A DNA stretch of 64,000 nt, from the NCBI GenBank assembly GCA_963989245.1, contig OZ022342.1, forward strand, positions 23,970,316 to 24,034,315, written 5' to 3'. Both the position numbers and the translations under genes were made by a program. Source of the stretch: Nansenia antarctica. Lineage: Eukaryota > Chordata > Actinopteri > Argentiniformes > Microstomatidae. Shown here piece by piece: positions 1 through 9,611 of this stretch (position 1 is its first letter; each line of letters opens with the position of its first letter). The notes under the pieces were generated by a model. That model had not been told where the DNA came from. It did no database searches and saw nothing but the letters and a program-made list of their open reading frames with translations.

Positions 1-440
1 ATGTGGTCACGGCGGCGAGTGGAGGTGAGCAGACGGGCAGCAGAGTTCTGGACGTATTGGAGTTTGTTAGGATGTTATTAGCCAAACCGTAGAGGATGCT
101 GTTGCAGTAGTCGAGTTGGGAAGTTATGAAGGCGTGGATGAGTGTTTCAGCAGCGGAAAAGGACAGGGAGGGTCGGAGGCGGGCAATGTTCCTGAGGTGG
201 AAAAAAGCAGATTTGGTGACCTGGTTGGCATGGGGAAGGAACTGGGTCAAAGATGATGCCGAGGTTGCGGACGTGGTTGGAGGGGGTTACGCTGAAGCCA
301 TCGATGTTGAGTGAGAATGTCTGGGTGGAACGGGTGAGAGACTTTGGGCCGATGATGAGGATTTCCGATTTATTGCAGTATGACAGTGCTATCGTATAAG
401 TAATGACCCCGAACTTATTATCAACCATTTTGTCTGTCAA
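1..440 (-). mobile_element. L2-like LINE fragment (reverse transcriptase C-terminal part)
   Basis: The minus strand encodes pieces of a non-LTR reverse transcriptase. Residues resembling NKSEILIIGPKSL and the HVRNLGIIFD signature appear first. After a frameshift come a stretch resembling TKSAFFHLRNIARLRPSLSFS and then QLDYCNSILYGL. This order is typical of the C-terminal half of L2-clade ORF2 proteins in fish. Several frameshifts break the reading frame, so this is a dead, truncated copy; its 3' part continues off the left edge. Family assignment rests on remembered motif patterns and is inference. Confidence 0.8.
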
Positions 441-862
441 AAATGTAAAAGGGATGTTGTGAGGTTAAAAAAACAAACAGATGACACATACATTGTACTT
501 GCATAATATATCCTAATGCAATATACACACTGTGTGTGTTATGATATCTCAGCAGCACAGTGATTCTCAGCTGCAGCCTCTATGAGGCCTGTCTGATGGG
601 TTTGTTTCACTATGACATTTCAATCAGGGGTCTATTCAGGCTGGAGGAGCCAGGCAGAACCACCGTCTGACCAATCAATGGCTGTAATTAGCTAAGCACT
701 GAGGCACAATGAAAACCTGCAGACAGAGCAGAGGGGGCATTCCATCAACGTCGCTAAAGGAAAATACAGGTTTATTTTTTGCTAAGTTTCGTGAGACTTT
801 ATCAAAAATAAGCCTGGATTTTCCTTTGGAGATGTTGATGGAATACCCCCTGGGTCCAAGGG

Positions 863-919
<57 letters not shown>

Positions 920-1688
920 CGTGCGTTGTTCATTTGCAAACAAAAACAACAACAACTACTGTACACACAAAAAATGTCTTTATTACAAAATCATACGGTG
1001 ATTACAAAATGCATCATATGTTTATACAGTATAACATATAGTCTTTATGGATACAACATTATAAAAAGTGATAATGTGCCAGTGCTGATGCCTTCATTTC
1101 AGTGACCATTGGTCTGCAGAACATTCTCATAACAAATAGCTTACAAACATCATGATTACAATGTCAACAGGATTAAAATGTCAACAGGATAATACAAATA
1201 TATATATGATAAAATCGGCCTACAGTATATAGACAGTATATAGTACAATCAATGTCTTTGTTACAGTACGATCATCTTTTGGGATTGTCAACAGGATTAA
1301 AATGTCAACAGGGTTGCGTTCGTAAAGTCGCTCTGGAATCTGATCAACACTCATGGAATGTCTCTTGTCCAATCAAATGACTTGGTCCGTTTATGACGTT
1401 GAACCCAGTGTGCGCTCCGGCGCTCTCAAAGCGAATTTACGAATGCAGCCACTGTATGGAGGAATCTGCCCCACCCAATCAGAATAAGTGACGTCAGTGT
1501 GTAATTAAAATGCCAGTGTGCTTTTATGGTTATGGGGACAGAGAACACTGTTATTGTGAATGTCAGACAGAGTAGGATTGAGTGGCCCCGGACATTTTCC
1601 ACTGTGGTACATGGTGGTACTGTGGTACGATGGGTCAAGGACTAGATTCTCCTCTTCACCACCATTCACCCCTCCACCCCTCCACCCC
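441..1688. other. Non-coding: short repeats and probable 3' UTR of the minus-strand mucin-like gene
   Basis: No coding exon is supported here. A GT microsatellite occupies about 864-925. Around 1155-1315 the 10-mer TGTCAACAGG recurs several times, partly followed by ATTAAAATG, suggesting small local duplications. The part nearest 1688 would be the 3' untranslated part of the last exon of the minus-strand gene. I saw no clear AATAAA on that strand, so the transcript end is unknown. Confidence 0.5.
864..925. repeat. (GT)n microsatellite
   Basis: About 60 bases of nearly pure GT dinucleotide ending in GTGC steps. Cysteine/valine reading frames through it are artefacts. Confidence 0.95.
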
Positions 1689-1735
1689 TCAGCCAAGCTT
1701 CCCACTGAACTTCAGAGCAGCAAAGACACCTCCAC
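1689..1735 (-). CDS. Mucin-like gene, last coding exon
   Basis: The acceptor is a C/T-rich tract ending TGTTAG just above 1735. The 47 nt finish a Gly codon started in the previous exon, complete the transmembrane helix (GGVFAAL) and give the short tail before a TGA at 1691-1689. The helix is only half present in the preceding exon, so this pairing is the strongest support for the splice. Confidence 0.65.
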
Positions 1736-1896
1736 CTAACAGGAGAGAGAGAGAGAGGAGGGGAGGGGGGAGGGGATAACTTTGATTATGAAGGTAATTG
1801 CACTGTGATGACAGTGTGCTACTGTAGCTCAATCAAACATTACATTTCCACTCACAATGATGCTAACATGACCATACCATATGCTGTCAACTTCAA

Positions 1897-1949
<53 letters not shown>

Positions 1950-3050
1950 GTAAGGACTATCTACCTATTTATGACCTATTTACTGCAAAAGGTCAGTTAA
2001 CTTCTTCTTTGATAAACAAAACAGCCCTCTCCCCCTGGACCATGCCTCTAGCTGTGTCCTGTCTTTAGGACCACGACCACATACCTCTCTCACTCATCTA
2101 TTGTGTTGTTTGTGTTCTAATTTGGCAGTTGGAGTTGGTCGGTCCTCCTACCTAATAGGCTTATTTGAATAGTGGCATTTGCATTCATTTGGGTACACAG
2201 GAACAGCAGGAGACCTGATGGCCAATGAACCTGTGTGTCTCAGTTTTACGGTTGGTTCAATACTGGATCTTCCGCCTTCGCTGATAATAGTTAGATAAGC
2301 CAGAGGGTATTCAAGGTGGGACGTAATGGATGCTAGTGTATTCACTGTGTTTGTAGTACGTGTATATGTGGGTGTGGTTGTGTGCGTGTGTGTGGGTGTG
2401 TGTGGGTGTGCGTGCATGTGTGTGTGCGTGCGTGTGTGTGAACATAATTGAGCTATCTATATGTATCACACTCACCCACAGCGGCCACCCCAGCTATGGC
2501 GCCAATGGCGATGCCCGCCGTCTCTCCTGGTGAAAAGCCGCCTTCCGGGGCGGGCTCATCGACCGCTGTAGTAGTGGAGGTGCTATTTGTATCTGGACTA
2601 GAGGGGTACTCTGTACTATTAGAAGTACTAGGACCAGAAGTACTAGGATCAGAAGTACTAGGATCAAGAGTAGTAGGAGTAATAGCATCAGTAGTAGTAA
2701 GATCAGCAGTTGTAGGAGCAGTAGTAGGAGGAGGAGCAGCAGTAGGAGGAGCAGTAGTTGTCCTACCGGGTGCAGATAAGATCACTGGCAATAAAAAATA
2801 AAAGGAAGTGTTGACATTAAGCTTGCTTAAGTGCAATACAGGCACAAATAAATAGTACTGGATGTTTTAGTATTCCAAGGCAACACAGTTTTAAGGAGTT
2901 GGGTACCTTACAATAAATCTGTACTTTTTTCTGTATTCATTAATGACTAATTTATTTGTGCTACGCGTCAAATAAATGACCATGTCTATACTATTTCATA
3001 CCTGCGCCAAGTAGGCAAAGAGTGAGTGTTGGCAGGTTCACACAAGGCAT
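1689..3050 (-). CDS. Small mucin-like type I membrane protein, three coding exons (134 aa)
   Basis: The coding sequence joins 3050-3002, 2784-2476 and 1735-1689 on the minus strand (405 nt including the stop). Both junctions have GT/AG ends with matching phase 1. Residues 1-20 form a signal peptide: Met, a short polar start, then LTLCLLGAVIL. Residues about 24-100 are a Thr/Ser/Pro-rich stalk with a run of DPSTS-type repeats and two NST N-glycosylation sequons, as in O-glycosylated mucin-type stalks. Residues 106-127 are a Gly/Ala-rich transmembrane helix with a GxxxGxxxG zipper (Gly107, 111, 115), followed by a seven-residue tail KFSGKLG. The helix is split across exons 3 and 4 and becomes whole only after splicing, which supports the model. 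I do not recognise the gene. A cell-surface role is inferred from architecture only. Confidence 0.68.
1736..2475 (-). other. Intron of the mucin-like gene with (GT)n repeats
   Basis: The donor is GTGAGT at 2475-2470. A pure GT run lies at about 1901-1946 and a degenerate GT/GC tract at about 2360-2440. No other coding exon is seen. Confidence 0.55.
2476..2784 (-). CDS. Mucin-like gene, stalk and transmembrane exon
   Basis: The 309-nt exon has an acceptor with a T-rich tract ending TGCCAG and the donor GTGAGT. It encodes the Thr/Ser/Pro stalk and the first 14 residues of the transmembrane helix. At about 2625-2685 a 15-bp tandem repeat encodes the repeated DPSTS/GPSTS motif. Variation in such repeats is usual in mucin stalks. 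Confidence 0.72.
3002..3050 (-). CDS. Mucin-like gene, signal-peptide exon
   Basis: The acceptor TTTCTCTCAG lies just above 3078, giving about 28 nt of 5' UTR before the ATG at 3050-3048. The 49-nt coding part gives Met-Pro-Cys followed by a hydrophobic stretch ending LLGA, then the donor GTATGA. The CT/GA repeat at 3110-3200 supplies the polypyrimidine tract of the acceptor. Confidence 0.65.
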
Positions 3051-3109
3051 ATTGTAGTCTCGGATATCGCTTAGTGTACTGAGAGAAACGAGAAACAAAA
3101 GGATACAGA

Positions 3110-3200
3110 GAACGAGAGAGAGAGAGATAGGGAGAGAGGGGGAGAGAGAGGGGGAGAGAGAGGGAGAGAGAGAGAGGGAGAGAGGGAGAGAGAGAGAGAG
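3110..3200. repeat. GA-rich simple repeat
   Basis: Imperfect GAGAGA/GGGA repeats. Read on the minus strand it is a CT tract directly upstream of the signal-peptide exon's splice acceptor. Confidence 0.9.
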
Positions 3201-3757
3201 CATATGGTGATGAAAGTAATTTAATTACTTTTCACAAATCTTTCAAGATAGTAAATCCACAAAGAAAAGGAAACTAACAGACATGAAACAATTCTCCAGT
3301 ATGGTTTGGATTCAAATCCTTAGACAAGATCCTAAAGTAGAGGGCCAGTAAGGTTTGGGACTAAGCAGGGGTTCATAGTAAAACAGCATTGTTTTGCCGC
3401 CTTTTTAAAGAAGAGGACATTCAATTCAGTGGTATTTGCCAATCGTTTTGTTTGATCAGTCAGGCATTAATAATTTTTTTGAAAATGGTTGTATTTTTGC
3501 ATATGTGAGCCACGTTTCAAACTGATATTCTTTCAAACAATCGATACCTCAGATACAACAACTCTATCTACATGAAATCAATAAAGGCCTACTCACTTAC
3601 TTCCTGTTTTCAACCAGTATTATTGTATTATTGCTTCTTCAAAACGCGAAAACATTCATAAGTTCTGTTTCCGTATGGCAACATCATCAAAATCCTGCTA
3701 CATATGTTATTATCATTATTATTATGGAATTATTATTAAGTAAGCTGCATTACTAAC

Positions 3758-3785
3758 CTGAAATGATGGCGCTTCTCCCTTCAAG
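3758..3785 (-). other. Probable non-coding first exon of the mucin-like gene
   Basis: About 25-30 bases downstream of the TATA box a short exon would start near 3785 and end at 3758, in sequence resembling CATTTCAG before the donor GTTAGT. Its start is inferred only from TATA spacing. No ATG opens a long frame in it. Confidence 0.4.
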
Positions 3786-3809
3786 AACGATTCACTCCCT
3801 TACATCTGC

Positions 3810-3816
3810 TTTTATA
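3810..3816 (-). promoter_or_regulatory. TATA box of the mucin-like gene
   Basis: The minus strand reads GGGTATAAAAGCAG, a consensus TATA box in a GC-flanked setting. It lies upstream of a short leader exon with a good donor and of the signal-peptide exon. A TATA promoter suggests a tissue-restricted or inducible gene (inference). Confidence 0.5.
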
Positions 3817-3829
3817 CCCACCCCAGTAT

Positions 3830-4545
3830 CACCTCACCACGTTGACATCATCAGTCTTTTTTTCCTCATTTAATTATTTGCGGATGGATTGAGGATGTCC
3901 GTCATGAAAAATTCTAAATGACTGTTTATATATTGCCAATTTATGGCCAGAGAGCCATAACAATTACGCAACAGGAGCGGCCTGCTTTCTGCTTCTTATC
4001 TTAGTGCCAATGAGGAAAGAGACAAATACAAAAAGTACTGCATGGGACATTGTTCTAAGGCTGTAGCTAAGTTCTTAAATTAATTGTAGATGAGATTATA
4101 CTATCAACTATAATACGTCCTCAGGAACGGACCGTGGACTGCGGATTTTGATAGTGACCCACCCTGCCAGGTTTCGTTTCCTTAGTTTTCACTTACCAGG
4201 AAACTAGCTGAGAAAAACCGGTGCTGAGTAAATCGACGGCAAAAAGTTTGGCCACCTCTAGCATTTGTGGCCCTCAGCAAACCGCATAGACGGCTTACGC
4301 CAATGGCCCTACGTTCCTCTCATAACTGACAACCAGAGCCAATCTCCTTCCCTCTTGAACGGCTATGTGAACTCGTGGCATTGTAACACACTGCTGGACC
4401 ATAGAAGCTTGAGTGGCGGGAGCCAAGTGGTCAGACGGTTTCCTACATTGATAATGGAGACAGAGTGGCTCTCAAATAACTCTAATAACAAATGGGCAAA
4501 GTCAAACGGGACGGTGAAGACAGTGCAGCTGTACTGTATGTATAT
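3830..4545. other. Intergenic, no gene recognised
   Basis: Unique-looking sequence upstream of the minus-strand TATA box. An open frame at 4265-4606 shows no recognisable domain and runs into the inverted repeat, so I do not call it. Confidence 0.5.
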
Positions 4546-4758
4546 GTTACGGTACATGTGGGAATACGGTACATGTGGGAAAACTAGGGTTAGGGTTAGG
4601 TGCTAGGGTGACTTGGTACATGCTGGCATGTCTAACCCTAACCTTAACCCTAACCCTACCCCTAATCCTAACCCTAACCCTAACCCTAACCCTAACCGTA
4701 GCACCTAACCCTAACCCTAGTTTTCCCACATGTACCGTATTCCCACATGTACCGTAAC
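4546..4758. repeat. 60-bp perfect inverted repeat enclosing telomere-type repeats
   Basis: The left arm 4546-4605 and right arm 4699-4758 are exact reverse complements over 60 bases. Each arm contains GGTACATGTGGGAATAC-type repeats and two TTAGGG-like units. The 93-bp core holds nine or so CCCTAA-type units with a few variants (CCTTAA, CCTACC, CCTAAT). The arrangement resembles a fold-back element or a palindrome formed around interstitial telomeric repeats. Confidence 0.9.
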
Positions 4759-6288
4759 ACATATATCCCATATAGGTTAATGACGATGCTGAGCTCTTGT
4801 GAAGGCCTTCAGGCTTGTGTGAGATGGTTGAATATAGGTTGATGTTAATGTATGGAGAGAGGGTTTGCCCCTCCCAGGCAGTCATGGTGATTGGACCCTG
4901 CGAGAAAGCTGTGCCACCAGGATCACCCCTGTGCGTGTGTTTGTGTGTGTTTGTGTGTGGGGGGCGGCAGGATTAAAGCTCTGACGGCCTAGCACTGCAC
5001 AGAGAACAAAGGGGATCCTGTGTGGACTCAGCATCACTGGGTGACCTGTGGGTCACTAAGCCCTCACACCACGAGCACTCCACCACTCAGTGAGCCCACA
5101 GACTAATACCACAATGCCACCTCCCCGCCCCCCTTGTGCTTGTGCAAGCCATCGGTACTCACTACCGCCCCCCATTGCAAGTAATACAGAAACTAATATC
5201 TTCAGAACTGTCAAACATGAATAGGCTTTATACACAACGGGATACAGCCACAATCCCCAACCATACTGTGCTGGCTCCGATATGTTCATTCTTTCATATG
5301 GTCCTTTTTTAGCACTGTGTGCAGCAACCAGTAGCCTACAGCTCAGTTTGGCACTTACGTGTGAATTAGGGTTCACAATGTTTACCCTAGGCCACTGTCC
5401 GACAGTCAATGTAAAGGGAATCCTGCACTATACATTATTTTGAGAAGAACAGATCATTGTCTCACTGTTTGAGACAGATGCTCATGAGTAGGTTTTTTAT
5501 GTTGAGTGCAAACATGCATCATTTTTGCAACGACGCAGAGTTCTCTCTTGAGACTATTTTAAGGAAAGAACAACAGTGAAATCTCCCATCTATCTGGGAT
5601 GACAGTCCCACAGTGTCAGTCCGCTGCTTGCCTACAGAGGGCGCTGTCTTGCGGAATGCACACATGCACTTGCCCTGACTGTGACAGTGTGTTTGCGGGG
5701 GGGTCTCTCTGCTCTGCACCGTCAGGAATTAAAAGCGCTTGTCGAGTCGTTGATGGTGGTTAGCATAGCTAACGGTACCTCACCTTCCACCGAAGCCCTC
5801 CTTCGCTCTCTTTGTGTGACTTCAATAATTGTCATATTTTAACGTGGACGGACTAACATGCTCGATTTTTGACTGCTGGAATATTCTGGAGAGAGTTCGG
5901 GCTCTTGTATGAGATCCTATCTAGCATGGTGGTAGCTAGTTGGGGGCTAACTACCGGCTTTGCGCCAGGAGTGAAGACCAATCAATCACCGGATACCTCC
6001 ACCGTACGCTAGTGTGTGTGACTGTGTACAGTGTGCTGGTGCTGCTGAGGCAAGGGGAAAAAGCGCAGCGGTCACACCACCGGTGGCTGGATCTTGTGGA
6101 TCTCTACACTAATGCGGTCTAGCAGCGAATACGGCGATTCCCATTCCCAGTCACCGGTGTCGAAACGCTAAACGCGGTGTGTGAGAAACACTACGACAGA
6201 CAGTTCCTCTCGACCCAGATTATAAGAATAGATAGATAGGTCACCCCAGCCCAGCTCCATAGCGGGACATAGTGCACCAGGCGCCAGG
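4759..6288. other. Upstream region and probable 5' UTR of tlcd3b
   Basis: No convincing exon is seen before the ATG at 6289. A GT-rich patch lies near 4930-4960. The last few hundred bases are CpG-containing and lack a TATA box in an obvious position, consistent with a housekeeping-type promoter (inference). Confidence 0.4.
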
Positions 6289-6410
6289 ATGTTGCAAGTG
6301 TTGGCGTGCGGCGCGGTAGTGTTCCCCGGGCTGTTCTTCGTCTTGCGGAGAGTACTACCGGCCGTGTTCACACGGTGGACCCATGCCGACGTGGTGCTGG
6401 TCAGTGAGAG
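6289..6410 (+). CDS. tlcd3b: tlcd3b exon 1 (coding part)
   Basis: Encodes residues 1-40 plus two bases of codon 41, ending GAGAG before GTAAAG. It carries the first hydrophobic segment and the FPGLF motif shared with human TLCD3A and TLCD3B. Confidence 0.85.
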
Positions 6411-8403
6411 GTAAAGTGGTTTTCTGTCCTTTTTTTTATTACACAGTAATAACGGTCTCGGTTTATCCCAGGCCATTATTAGCTGGCCGGGCATGCATTA
6501 GCTGGGTAGCTCCCCCAGCTAGCACAGAGAGGCTATCATCACTAGCTCTCTAGATGGTTTGGCAGAGGGGGGCTTGAACTCAATTAGCCAACAGTGCCAA
6601 ATATAGATGATTAGATGACAAAACGATGGCTTTCGTCCGTTTGATTTGGCCCCATAACGACCGAAAATGGTCTTAGCCTACCCCCCCCTAGCTATAATCT
6701 TCTGGTGGCGTTGATCACTGTCGTGGGGGCTTAGTTACTGTATTGCAACATTCACATTACAACATCGGGACTATTTTTGCGCTCTGTCTTGGGTCAGAAT
6801 GACACGCTCACATGCGCCAGGGGTCAGTCCCGATGCTCGTTTGAACCCTGTCACTCGAGTCGGTTAATCCTCCTCCGAGGTTTTTTTGGTTATGCAATGT
6901 AATGTAAAGCGCTGAACTATAACCGAGCAGATCGCTTGGCCTCTTAATCACGCTCTTATTAATTCGCTGATGCTCATCTAACGGGGAAATGCATTTCTTA
7001 GACGCATGTGTTGATGCCTGGGGGGAGGGGGGAGGAGGAGGAGGAGGAGGAGAAGGGGGGGGTGCTACATAGCTCGGTAGCTACCGTCAAATCTAATGCC
7101 TCGCCAGCTTGCTACTAACAGTATCTCGAAGCTCATGTCGATGTCCTTTGGGGGCTGCAATGATGCATCAACTCTGTGGGACGACAGTACATTTAGGATA
7201 CAGTCGAGCCGGCTAACCTACCGATGGAAGACCCTCCTATTCTCCCAGACATTGCTCAACAGAAAGTGTTGCATAGGCCCCTAGACCCGTTTTACTATTT
7301 CATGGCTTGCTACAGTTAAAGTGCCAGGGGGTCATTCGGCATAATGGCGAAGATGAGTTACAGTATGTGTGTTGTCAGTCCCATAGGTAGTCCTTACTGT
7401 GTCATGTAAGTGTTTACATATGAACATAAAATGCATTTCATTGGTCCTAATCCCCCATGTGATTGTTCTCAACAGTGGTGGATGGTGTTTCTGTCGCCTG
7501 GGTAACACGATATGTCTTATCACCACCTGCAGCTGCGTCTATGGGACTGATGTATAGTCAGGCTTTCTATTGACGGGGCCCTACGTATCCCAATCTCTAC
7601 ACAACATCCCTGTTTAGCCACCTAGTTGGGTCATGCTTTCCTTACTTAGTTGTATCCAAAGTAACTCAGTTAACTAAAACATTCTATGTGGCCTGTGCAG
7701 GAAACCCAACAATTCATGTGTCGCAACATAAGCACCATGCTCAAACCAGCTGAGCTTTAAGAATCTGTCAAATCACGCTGTTTAGGGCTACTTCCACTTG
7801 TGTGGTATTTTTTTTTGCCTGTTGTCTGGCACTGTTTCTAAAGTCGCGTCAACGCGAAGGGTACTTAAAGGCATGACCTTGTCCCAGTTTTAAAAAAGCC
7901 CTGCGTTCATTTGGGGCTACGCACACTCACCATCATAGAAACCATGGTCATAGCATTGCACCGACGGGGGGGGGGGGGGGCGGTGCGGGGGGGGGGGGGT
8001 GACCTCTGTCTGATACTTAAACACTCACAAAACAGCCAAGAAGGCATTTGCTGCCGCCCGCCCCTTTTCCGATTTCACCTGTCTGTCACTAAAGTGCTGA
8101 ACAGTGCTGGACAGGGTGATACCCAAACCTCTTGACGCCATGCCAACGTGGCTCTCCTGCATCAAGCGGCCTCCGAGGAAACATCCACCGTGTTCCTCCA
8201 GCTGTGGTGGACAGAGAGAACCTTTCCCTGCCACCCCCCCCCCTCCCCCCCTGGACATTGTTGTGTTAAATTGTCCCCCGTTCGTTAACTCTGTGTTCTA
8301 TGTGCTCATGTTATCTGTTGCTTGCTGTTTCTGTGTTTTCTGTTTTTCCCATATTGTCAGCGTCTTTGAGCCCCGGAAAAGCACTAGGCTATATAAAAAC
8401 AAT

Positions 8404-8458
<55 letters not shown>

Positions 8459-8914
8459 CAGCTCCACTCTGAGGACACGAATAGACCTAGGCGTACACAA
8501 ATTACCTCAGAGATGGCAGTCAAGCGAACCAGCCAGGTAAATGAAAACCAAAAATTTCATAGAAAATACTACAAAATGATGAACCAAAGATCTTCCAGAG
8601 AATCATCATCATCATTCATTCATGAATGTGGAGCGCGTGTGGGAGAGCCTTAACCCCGTCCCTCTCAAACAGATTCCCAGCATCCTACCATGAACAGGGA
8701 TGTGACAATGGCGTGATTATGTGAACGATGTGATTGTGTTGGTCGCATCGTCTCTCCACAGTCCCCTTGTTAATATGTCAGGCAGCGGCCGAGCTTATGT
8801 GGCAGGCAGTGCCCAGATTAGGTTGTTAAACTGAGCAGTCGGTAGCCTGCGTCCATGTGTGACTGTATAGGGCAGCGAGGGACAGAGAGAGGAGAGACGG
8901 AGAGACGGAGAGAG

Positions 8915-8945
<31 letters not shown>

Positions 8946-9567
8946 CAGAGAGAGGAGAGACGGAGAGACGGAGAGAGGAGAGAGGAGAGACAGAGAGAGG
9001 AGGAGACCGGGGCAGAATCTCAGTGCCTTGTAAATGAGTGTTGCTCTGTTTGCTCTTTTTTTCCCCCCCCTCTCCTCTGTCACTTTTCCTCACGCTCTGC
9101 ACTCTCTTCCCGGGCCGGCCCGGGCACCAGTGCACTGTGGTGCTCTAAATTACACACCCCATTAACCGTAGTAGCAGAAAACACTGCTTCAGAGGAGATG
9201 GAGAGAGAGAGAGAGAGAGAAGGGGCAGTCTAGAAACACAGAAGGGGCAGCCATGGTCAGTAACAGTAGAAAGTAGAAGACAGAAGAGAAGAGAAACCAA
9301 GGTTATCATCAGTAACAGGGAAACATTACAACATTACACCCCCCCCCCCCGAAGCCTTTAATGGGGTACTGGAGGACACAATGAATGGTTTGTGCAAATC
9401 TAGGTCTTGTGACTGAGTGCGGCCCTAGGAGGCAGTGAGGCGTAGGGGTAAAAAACGAAGGGGGGTCACATGACCGTTGTTGCCATGCCGAGCCAGCGTC
9501 ATGGCTGTGGTCCTGTGGAGAAGGGGCCTCCAGAGCAGCAGGTTGCAGGTTCAAACAGGAAATGAGA

Positions 9568-9611
<44 letters not shown>

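Noticed and set aside
4575..4757. Functional telomere or chromosome end.
   Set aside because: Only a few dozen bases of degenerate CCCTAA units, in both orientations, with genes and unique DNA on both sides.
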